Of a stretch of DNA of 6,903 nucleotides, positions 1-5,100 are shown piece by piece. This DNA comes from an uncultured Limosilactobacillus sp. Its GTDB lineage: Bacteria > Bacillota > Bacilli > Lactobacillales > Lactobacillaceae. Position 1 is the stretch's first letter, and each line of letters begins with the position of its first letter. The notes under the pieces were generated by a model. It saw only the letters and a program-made list of their open reading frames with translations, did no database searches and was not told the DNA's origin. Location of the stretch: positions 1-6,903 of the forward strand of contig CALVFC010000079.1 in the NCBI GenBank assembly GCA_944326735.1. The letters are read 5' to 3'. The position numbers and the translations under genes were made by a program.

Positions 1-198
1 CTGGTTAAAGAATTGCAACGCATTTTAGATCCTCAGGGTATTGCGGTCACGATCGCTGCCCGTCACATGTGCATGGAAATGCGGGGAATTTGCAAGACCG
101 GCCAATTCACGTACACCGATAAGTTTACCGGTGATTTTCACGATAATCAGGACCTTCGTCAGGAATTCTTGCAACAAACGAGGCAAACACAGTGCTAA
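1..198 (+). CDS. folE: GTP cyclohydrolase I, C-terminal 65 residues (partial)
   Basis: This is the 3' end of folE; the 5' part lies outside the window. The enzyme converts GTP to 7,8-dihydroneopterin triphosphate, the first step of tetrahydrofolate synthesis in the cytoplasm. The visible fragment carries the family's C-terminal signature RHMCMEMRGI at fragment residues 21-30. Cys24 matches the zinc ligand Cys181 of E. coli FolE (family motif H-x-C), His22 matches His179, and Arg28 matches the phosphate-binding Arg185. The closing helix (LRQEFLQ) matches the family's 'TR-EFL' end. The stretch between the two, after the MRG motif, differs from the usual Ser/Thr-rich sequence. The stop codon lies inside the start of folC, a 7-base overlap, so the two are probably translationally coupled. 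Identification is strong despite the short length, because the signature and the following folate genes agree. Confidence 0.93.
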   Translation: MVKELQRILDPQGIAVTIAARHMCMEMRGICKTGQFTYTDKFTGDFHDNQDLRQEFLQQTRQTQC

Positions 199-1454
199 CT
201 TACCAGCAATTAATTCATCAGATGAATCAGGCAATGTTGGGTGGCAACGATGACCGGGTCCCGTTGTTAAAGCGGGTTTTATCAGCATTGGATCACCCCG
301 ACCACGCTTACCGGATTATCCATATTGCCGGGACCAACGGAAAGGGGTCTACAGGGTCACTGATTGAGAAGGCCCTTCAGCAGGATGGTTCCCGCGTCGG
401 CTACTTCTCCAGTCCCGCGATGGTTGACCAGCGTGAACAAATCAGAGTCAATGACGAACTGATTAGTCCGCAGGCTTTTGTGCAAACCTACCAGTATATT
501 GCGGAACGGCTACCTCACGGGGTCACCCCACAAATGCTGTCGATTTTTGAGTGGTGGACTTTGATCATGCTCCAGTACTTTGCTGACCAGCAGGTAAAGT
601 GGGCCGTCATCGAATGTGGACTCGGTGGTCGAGATGATGCGACTAATGCGATTGACGCGCCATTATTAGCCGTGATTACCCACATTGCCTTGGACCATAC
701 CAAGATTTTAGGTTCAACCATCAAACAAATTGCCCAGGCCAAAGCCGGCATCATAAAAGCCGGAACCAAAGCTGTTTTCCTCGCACCCAGTCAGAAAACT
801 GCAGCGATCAAGGTTATCACTGACCAATGTCATCGCCAACAGGCACCTTTATATCGTGCGGACACTGTTCAGATTGAACGTCAGGAACAACAGGTCCAAC
901 TCACGGTTGCCGGCCAAGATATTAGTGGGCGGCTTAATTTACTAGGGACTTTTCAAAATGACAATGTCCGGACAGCGGCCCTGGTTGTTGATTGGCTGAT
1001 CACCCACCAGCAAATATCTAGTTGGCAGCCATTCTGCCAAACGATGGCAACTATCCAGATCGCGGGGCGGATGCAGGTAGTAAGCCACCGCCCGTTAATC
1101 ATCTTGGATGGCGCCCATAATCCAGACGCAGCCCGCCAGATTGTGGCAACGATGAACCAATTGCCACGGCACGGGCGGCTCATCATGGTAATTGGCTTCC
1201 TCGCAGATAAGGATTGGCGGACAATGGTTGACCTTTACCAGCCGATCGCCGACAAGTTGATCCTGACGAGTCCTGACAATCCGCAGCGGGCACTGGCCCT
1301 GAACAAACTGCAGGCCGCTGTCCCCAACGGCCTTTCGGCGGCAACTGGCCATGATGCAATGGCCTTGGCTCGAAAGATGGCCACTCCCGAAGACACTATT
1401 TTAATGACCGGCTCGTTTTACTTAATTAAGGAAGTGGAAAAAGATTATGACTGA
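192..1454 (+). CDS. folC: Bifunctional dihydrofolate synthase / folylpolyglutamate synthase (FolC2-type)
   Basis: This is a Mur-ligase-family enzyme that adds L-glutamate to dihydropteroate and/or lengthens the polyglutamate tail of folates, using ATP. It has 420 residues, normal for FolC. Visible motifs are the P-loop GTNGKGST (47-54), IECGLGGRDDATN (140-152, family 'GLGGRxDATN'), LDHT with His169, AKAGIIK with Lys184 at the position usually carbamylated, NLLGTFQNDN (249-258), AGRM (291-294), the C-terminal domain motif LDGAHNP (305-311), and TGSFYL (406-411). The usual SPH(L/I) after the P-loop reads SSPAM here, so His is replaced by Ala. The GTG start at 192 is preferred because GAGG (180-183) lies 8 bases upstream; an in-frame ATG at codon 11 would remove conserved N-terminal sequence and lacks a comparable site. 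The gene overlaps folE by 7 bases and xtp by 8. Lactobacilli often carry a second folC elsewhere, so this copy is probably the one serving de novo synthesis (inference). Confidence 0.93.
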   Translation: MLTYQQLIHQMNQAMLGGNDDRVPLLKRVLSALDHPDHAYRIIHIAGTNGKGSTGSLIEKALQQDGSRVGYFSSPAMVDQREQIRVNDELISPQAFVQTYQYIAERLPHGVTPQMLSIFEWWTLIMLQYFADQQVKWAVIECGLGGRDDATNAIDAPLLAVITHIALDHTKILGSTIKQIAQAKAGIIKAGTKAVFLAPSQKTAAIKVITDQCHRQQAPLYRADTVQIERQEQQVQLTVAGQDISGRLNLLGTFQNDNVRTAALVVDWLITHQQISSWQPFCQTMATIQIAGRMQVVSHRPLIILDGAHNPDAARQIVATMNQLPRHGRLIMVIGFLADKDWRTMVDLYQPIADKLILTSPDNPQRALALNKLQAAVPNGLSAATGHDAMALARKMATPEDTILMTGSFYLIKEVEKDYD

Positions 1455-2040
1455 ATACTACATTGCAACCCATAACCCTAATAAGATCGCTGAATTACAA
1501 CGGATTTTAACCTGGACCGGTAACCACGGCCGCCCATATACTGATGTGATGCCCCAGCAACGGTACCCGAAGGAGAGTAACGACTCTTACCGGGCCAACG
1601 CCATCAACAAGGCCCTCTTTATCAGTCACTTGCTGCCTGACAAATATGTCATTGCCGACGATTCCGGATTACAATTGGCGGCCTTCCCCGACTGGTTAGG
1701 GGTTACGACCGGGCGTGATTTGGCCGCGTACCCGACACCAGAAGCCTATGATGAGGCTATTTTGAGTAAACTAAAGGGCCATGAGCGGGGCTTCACGATG
1801 GTGTCATGGTTAGCCTGTGCTTATAACGATGAAATTATTGCCACGAGCCGGGCAATGATCCATGGCCGGGTCGCGCATGAACAACGCGGTTCCTATACCA
1901 AGGGCTTTGACCGGATCCTGATTCCAACGGGTGCGGACCAAACCCTGGCAGAAATGCCGTTTAATGAACGTTACTATCACTTGGTACGGTCAAAAGCGGT
2001 TAACCAATTGCTTGCCAAGCTAAGGGGGCAACAACGATGA
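1447..2040 (+). CDS. xtp: Divergent Ham1/RdgB-family nucleoside-triphosphate pyrophosphatase of the folate operon
   Basis: The 197-residue protein belongs to the Ham1/ITPA/RdgB family, which hydrolyses (d)NTPs to monophosphate and pyrophosphate. Conserved parts are the N-terminal THNPNK (8-13, family [S/T]xNxxK), an ESNDSYRANAINKA stretch (43-56), the metal-site motif ADDSGL (70-75), and a C-terminal FDRILIP...AEMP region (154-171). Several base-recognition positions are changed. The family FG[YW]DP reads KGFDR (152-156), putting Lys where the base-stacking Phe normally sits, and the near-invariant SHR reads LVR (179-181). The ATG at 1447 overlaps the folC stop by 8 bases, with AAGGAAG (1428-1434) upstream. 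Its position between folC and folP suggests it removes pyrophosphate from dihydroneopterin triphosphate, a step done by the Nudix enzyme FolQ in Lactococcus; an xtp gene in this place is known in other lactobacillus folate clusters. The family is clear, but the substrate is inferred. Confidence 0.85.
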   Translation: MTEYYIATHNPNKIAELQRILTWTGNHGRPYTDVMPQQRYPKESNDSYRANAINKALFISHLLPDKYVIADDSGLQLAAFPDWLGVTTGRDLAAYPTPEAYDEAILSKLKGHERGFTMVSWLACAYNDEIIATSRAMIHGRVAHEQRGSYTKGFDRILIPTGADQTLAEMPFNERYYHLVRSKAVNQLLAKLRGQQR

Positions 2041-3200
2041 AAATTGTGGAAATGCCCCTGCATAATGACCGGACGAGCCTTGGTCAGGAGACCATCAAGT
2101 ACTTTACCAACGTTCACCAGCAGATTGCACTGACCTGGGTGGCCACCCCTGAAGAATTGCCACGCGTAGAAGCATTTTTGAACCATTTCGATTGTCCGCT
2201 GGCCTTTGATTTTCAAAAGTCATTGGTCAACTTTTTGCTTCCCCAAAGTGCCTTATCAGTACTTCGCCAGGCAATTAGTGAACAGTGGCCTCAAGACCAA
2301 GAATTGCAGTCGTCGATGGCGACACTGTACAAAGCCCACCAACTGACTTGGCAAGCAGGGCGGTTCTCATTCGATTTGACCAACCTAGGCTTGGTATACG
2401 CCATTCTGAATGTTACCCCGGACTCCTTCTATGATGGGGGCCAATTCAATTCGACCGACCAGATGCATAAACAGGTTGACCACCTTGTGGCTGCAGGGGC
2501 TGATGTAATTGAAGTTGGTGGGCAAACTACTAAACCCGGTGGCTTTAAGGAAATAAGTCCTGAAGAAGAAATTGACCGGATCAGCCCAGCAATCGATTAC
2601 TTGCAGGAACACTATCCGCAGATGCCTATTGCAGTTGATACCTACAAGCTACCGGTCATGAAGTTTGCCTTAGACCAGCACATTGATATCATTAATGATG
2701 TGAATGGATTTGACACACCAGAAAAGCGGACGCTACTAGCACACAGTCAGGCCGGTTTGATTACGATGCACAGTAACCGTGACCAAGAATATGATGACTT
2801 AGGCCAATCAATGGTGCGGTTCTTCCAGGAGAACGTGAGCGCGCTGGTTAGTGATGGTATTGATCGTCACCGGATTTGTCTTGACCAAGGGATTGGCTAC
2901 GCAAAAGTGGCGGATGGTCACCAGGATATGACGATGATGCGTAACATTAATTTACTCACGCAATTTAACCTCCCGTTGCTGGTGGCAATTTCCCGCAAGG
3001 GCTTTGGTAAGCAATTATTCGGTTTAGACAAAAAAGACCGCCTGCCGGTAACATTGGTGGCGGAAGCAGCAATGTACCAGCACGGCGGCCGGGTATTCCG
3101 TGTTCATGATGTTGAAGAGACCAAGCAACTGGTTAAGATGCTGGCGACGATTGACCAGGCTTACTGGGTTAAGCCAGCAGACAAGCAATCAAGAAGTTGA
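2037..3200 (+). CDS. folP: Dihydropteroate synthase with N-terminal extension
   Basis: This enzyme condenses 6-hydroxymethyl-7,8-dihydropterin pyrophosphate with p-aminobenzoate to form dihydropteroate; it is the sulfonamide target. The 387 residues exceed the usual 270-285. The TIM-barrel part starts near residue 104, leaving about 100 extra N-terminal residues in which I recognise no motif. Active-site residues by E. coli equivalence are Asn125 in ILNVTPDSF (N22), Asp201 in VDTYK (D96), Asn220 in INDV (N115), Asp283 in LDQGIGY (D185), Lys321 in SRKG (K221), and Arg355/His357 in RVHDV (R255/H257). All are present, so the enzyme is probably active. Loop 2, normally D-x-GGESTRPG, reads EVGGQTTKPGG (159-169), replacing Asp56 by Glu and phosphate-contacting Arg63 by Lys. 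The ATG overlaps the xtp stop as ATGA, with AAGGGGGC (2022-2029) 7 bases upstream. The 3' end overlaps the convergent membrane-protein gene by 32 bases, and no terminator is visible after the stop. Confidence 0.94.
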   Translation: MKIVEMPLHNDRTSLGQETIKYFTNVHQQIALTWVATPEELPRVEAFLNHFDCPLAFDFQKSLVNFLLPQSALSVLRQAISEQWPQDQELQSSMATLYKAHQLTWQAGRFSFDLTNLGLVYAILNVTPDSFYDGGQFNSTDQMHKQVDHLVAAGADVIEVGGQTTKPGGFKEISPEEEIDRISPAIDYLQEHYPQMPIAVDTYKLPVMKFALDQHIDIINDVNGFDTPEKRTLLAHSQAGLITMHSNRDQEYDDLGQSMVRFFQENVSALVSDGIDRHRICLDQGIGYAKVADGHQDMTMMRNINLLTQFNLPLLVAISRKGFGKQLFGLDKKDRLPVTLVAEAAMYQHGGRVFRVHDVEETKQLVKMLATIDQAYWVKPADKQSRS

Positions 3201-3504
3201 GGATTAATCCAATGGTCATTAGACGGGCATGACGGGGGTTGCCAAACGTTTCGCGCTTTTCCCGGAAGGCAATTTCCATTAGGCAGAATACGATGGCGAC
3301 TAGAATTAACCACAAAACTTGCCAGATGATCAAGTGAGGGAACTCAACAATAATGTGGACGATGATTGCGACTAGCAAAATGAAAAATGACAGACGACTC
3401 GCACCGAGCCAATCGGCGACGTGCTTTTCCATTTTGGCTTTAGTACCAGCAATTGATGAGACCGCCGCGAGGACCGTAATAAAAATGATTAAGTAGGACA
3501 GCAT
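3169..3504 (-). CDS. Small four-helix membrane protein, YisL/DUF1516-like
   Basis: The 111-residue hydrophobic protein has four predicted membrane helices, near residues 3-20, 37-54, 58-80 and 94-110. Short charged loops separate them (TKAKMEKH at 21-28, REKRETFGNPRHAR at 81-94). Size, helix count and general character resemble the DUF1516/YisL family of Firmicutes, which has no established function; this assignment is from memory of the family and is moderate. The start is supported by a perfect AAGGAG (3512-3517 on the complementary strand) 7 bases before the ATG. It stands alone on its strand and converges on folP, sharing 32 bases with its 3' end. That overlap is open in both frames, and nothing suggests a functional link to folate synthesis. 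Confidence 0.8.
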   Translation of the reverse strand: MLSYLIIFITVLAAVSSIAGTKAKMEKHVADWLGASRLSFFILLVAIIVHIIVEFPHLIIWQVLWLILVAIVFCLMEIAFREKRETFGNPRHARLMTIGLILNFLIACLLA

Positions 3505-3524
3505 ACTACCACTCCTTCAAGTTG

Positions 3525-3533
3525 ATTTTAGCA
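3525..3533 (-). promoter_or_regulatory. Candidate extended -10 promoter for the membrane-protein gene
   Basis: On the minus strand this reads TGCTAAAAT, an extended -10 (TGn followed by TAAAAT). No good -35 hexamer lies 16-18 bases upstream. Transcription would start only a few bases before the ribosome binding site, giving a very short leader, so this is tentative. Confidence 0.35.
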
Positions 3534-3565
3534 CTCTCACCGGATTGCTACTATGGTCATTTGGC

Positions 3566-3594
3566 TTGAAAAAGTCATTAAAAAAGTGTAATCT
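3566..3594 (+). promoter_or_regulatory. Candidate sigma-A promoter for the lysine-tailed protein gene
   Basis: The sequence has TTGAAA (3566-3571) as -35, a 17-base spacer, and TAATCT (3589-3594) as -10. The -35 is good. The -10 keeps only the first T, the A and the last T of the consensus. It lies in the 133-base gap between two divergent genes and would give a leader of roughly 35-40 bases before the GTG start at 3638. Confidence 0.45.
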
Positions 3595-3637
3595 AACGTA
3601 TTGTGACCATTAATCTGAATTTATGAGGTGAGAATCA

Positions 3638-3994
3638 GTGGCAGATTTCGAAATTGGTGATTTAGTTCAAGGCAAGAAGTTCGGCCCAATGGATCATGAC
3701 TTTACCGGGATTGTTGAAAAGGTCTACAACAATTCTATTATGGTTTCAATTCAAGATTTCGATCCAAGTGACAAGAGCGGTGTTAATGAATTAAACAATC
3801 GTGCCGTGATTCGTCAGAGTGAAGCCAAGATGATTAAGGCCGTTCCACGGACGGAAAAAGATGACGAAGACGATGATGAAGAAAAAGACGAAAAGTCATC
3901 AAGTAAGACCGCCGCAAAGAAAACGACCACTAAGAAGTCTTCTGCAAAGAAGAGCAAGACGACTAAAAAATCAACAAAAAAAGCTGACAAATAG
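3638..3994 (+). CDS. DUF2187-like small protein with acidic linker and lysine-rich tail
   Basis: The 118-residue cytoplasmic protein has three parts. Residues 1-70 resemble the DUF2187 (YkvS-type) small beta-barrel/KOW-like fold, with IGDLVQG (6-12), FTGIVEKVYNNSIMVSI (22-38) and an ELNNRAVI strand (51-58). Residues 72-86 are an acidic linker rich in Asp and Glu. Residues 86-118 are a tail of only Lys, Ser, Thr, Ala and one Asp, with 14 lysines in 33 residues and KK pairs at 94-95, 99-100, 104-105, 110-111 and 114-115. Such tails are typical of proteins that bind nucleic acid without sequence specificity, as in histone H1-like proteins; DNA or RNA binding here is inference. The GTG start is chosen because GAGGTGAG (3625-3632) sits at the right distance and translation begins directly with the domain. 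The promoter of the next gene, a tRNA, begins inside its last codons. Function unknown. Confidence 0.82.
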   Translation: MADFEIGDLVQGKKFGPMDHDFTGIVEKVYNNSIMVSIQDFDPSDKSGVNELNNRAVIRQSEAKMIKAVPRTEKDDEDDDEEKDEKSSSKTAAKKTTTKKSSAKKSKTTKKSTKKADK

Positions 3995-4012
3995 TTTAGT
4001 TAGCGATATACT
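3984..4012 (+). promoter_or_regulatory. Strong promoter of the tRNA-Gly gene, overlapping the upstream coding end
   Basis: CTGACA (3984-3989, 5 of 6 consensus) and TATACT (4007-4012, 5 of 6) are separated by exactly 17 bases. The -35 lies in the final codons (Ala-Asp-Lys) of the upstream gene. The start would be near 4019, about 24 bases before the mature tRNA. It is the best-looking promoter in the window, as expected for a stable RNA gene. Confidence 0.72.
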
Positions 4013-4042
4013 TTGAAATGTGCCTAAGCATGTTTCATTTAT

Positions 4043-4113
4043 GCGGGTATAGTTTAGTGGTAAAACTCAACCTTCCCAAGGTTGCGTCGCGAGTTCGATT
4101 CTCGTTACCCGCT
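4043..4113 (+). tRNA. tRNA-Gly, anticodon CCC
   Basis: A full cloverleaf can be drawn in 71 bases. The acceptor stem GCGGGTA (4043-4049) pairs perfectly with TACCCGC (4106-4112). The D arm is GTTT/AAAC (4052-4055 with 4063-4066). The anticodon stem is CAACC/GGTTG (4068-4072, 4080-4084) with loop TTCCCAA (4073-4079). The T arm is GCGAG/CTCGT (4089-4093, 4101-4105, with one G-T pair) and loop TTCGATT. The anticodon at 4075-4077 is CCC, reading the glycine codon GGG. The discriminator base at 4113 is T, usual for bacterial tRNA-Gly. No CCA is encoded (TAC follows), so it must be added after transcription. It is a single tRNA gene with its own promoter and terminator. Confidence 0.96.
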
Positions 4114-4120
4114 TACGAAC

Positions 4121-4161
4121 AAACGCCTACCTGAAGTTGTGCACTTCAGATAGGCGTTTTT
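4121..4161 (+). terminator. Rho-independent terminator after tRNA-Gly
   Basis: AAACGCCTA (4121-4129) and CTGAAGT (4131-4137) pair with ACTTCAG (4143-4149) and TAGGCGTTT (4151-4159), with one C-A mismatch (4130/4150), a 5-base loop and a run of five T (4157-4161). It starts eight bases after the tRNA. On the other strand the stem is followed by a weaker TTTGTT, so it may also end transcription of the leftward dehydrogenase gene, whose stop codon is six bases away. Confidence 0.88.
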
Positions 4162-4166
4162 ATTAT

Positions 4167-5100
4167 CTAATCATCTTTAACCTGATCCAGGACGGCCTTC
4201 AACTGGTCTGCAGAAGCCTGCATCTTTTGCTGTTCGTCGTGTGATAACGAATACTCGATTACCTGACCAATTCCTTGGCGGTTAATCACGGCTGGCGTAC
4301 CCAGGTAAAGGTCAGTGACCCCATATTGACCATCCAGTGGTGCCGAAATTGGGAGGACCCGGTTTTGATTTTCAATAATGGCACTGACGATTGCCGATAA
4401 GCACTTGGCAACTCCATAGAAAGTTGCACCCTTCCGCTTGATAATTTCAGCGCCTGCCCGGTGAACCTGTTCTTCGATTTCTGCCCGTTCTTCGGCGGTG
4501 AAGTGCTTGATCGCATCCAGGGGCCGACCGTTAATCATCGTTTCTGAAAAGGTTACGAATGATGAGTCGCCATGTTCACCAAGTACCTGAGAATCGACCG
4601 CGTTCACAGACAGTCCCAGACGTTGACTCAGGAAAAGGCGCAACCGCAACGTATCAAGGGAGGTTCCCGTGCCAATCACGCGATCCTTAGGGAATCCAGA
4701 GAAACGTTGGGTCATGGTCGTCAGGAGGTCAACCGGATTACTAGAGATCACAAAGATCCCTTTGAAGCCCGTTGCCGTAATCTTAGTAACAATCTGTTTT
4801 AAAATAGCAACATTTTTGTGGATGAGGTCCAAGCGACTTTCTCCCGGCTTGCGGGGTACGCCAGCAGTAATGACAACCACATCTGCATCATGAGCATCTG
4901 CGTAGTCCCCAGCTTTGACTTCTACCGGACTCGTGAGTGGTGTGATGTCTGCGAGATCTAACGCATCCCCCGCTGCCTTTTCATGATTCCGGGTCACAAT
5001 AACCAGCTGGTCAACCTCACTGGTGGTTTGGAGGAGGGAATGCCGAGCCCACTGCGCCATCACCAATCAAGGCGACTTTATGCGAATATTGATTAATCAT
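4167..5100 (-). pseudogene. L-lactate/2-hydroxyacid dehydrogenase-like gene, broken by a frameshift
   Basis: Two frames together encode an LDH/MDH-family NAD(P)-dependent 2-hydroxyacid dehydrogenase. From ATG 5100 the first frame gives MINQYSHKVALIGDGAVGSA, the N-terminus with its dinucleotide-binding loop, then leaves the family sequence and stops at 5017. From about 5042 the next frame continues with HSLLQ to the stop at 4167. Aligned to L-LDH, exactly one residue is missing at the joint, so 8 bases are lost; restored length would be 313 residues, normal for L-LDH. Remaining motifs, in restored numbering, are KPGESR with Arg92 (R109), SNPVD, SLDTLRLR with Asp152/Arg155 (D168/R171), GEHGD with His179 (H195), and a C-terminal GTPAVINR. 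Gln102 of LDH is Arg here, and the beta-2 Asp is Thr. A restart at ATG 5066 would lack the NAD loop and probably be inactive. The start at 5100 overlaps pdxK by 8 bases behind a strong ribosome binding site. A sequencing error is possible but would need an 8-base loss. Confidence 0.85.

Noticed and set aside
25..288. Minus-strand 87-codon frame across the folE/folC joint
   Set aside because: It is the antisense shadow of two conserved genes and shows no start signal.
222..1454. Start of folC at the ATG at 222
   Set aside because: The GTG at 192 has GAGG 8 bases upstream and retains conserved N-terminal sequence.
4016..4040. Imperfect inverted repeat AAATG-TGC / GCA-CATTT before the tRNA
   Set aside because: The arms are short and interrupted. 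It lies in the tRNA precursor leader and is as likely chance as a processing signal.
4572..4893. Two overlapping plus-strand open frames inside the dehydrogenase region
   Set aside because: They are antisense to conserved dehydrogenase sequence, have no ribosome binding site, and match no family I know.
4167..5066. An intact 299-residue dehydrogenase starting at ATG 5066
   Set aside because: It would begin with MVMAQWAR, which is the NAD loop read in the wrong frame, and it lacks the glycine-rich loop. The strong ribosome binding site points to the start at 5100 in the other frame.
5017..5100. Programmed frameshifting in the dehydrogenase gene
   Set aside because: There is no slippery heptamer with a downstream structure, and a whole residue is missing relative to the family, which ribosomal slippage would not explain. 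A deletion fits better.
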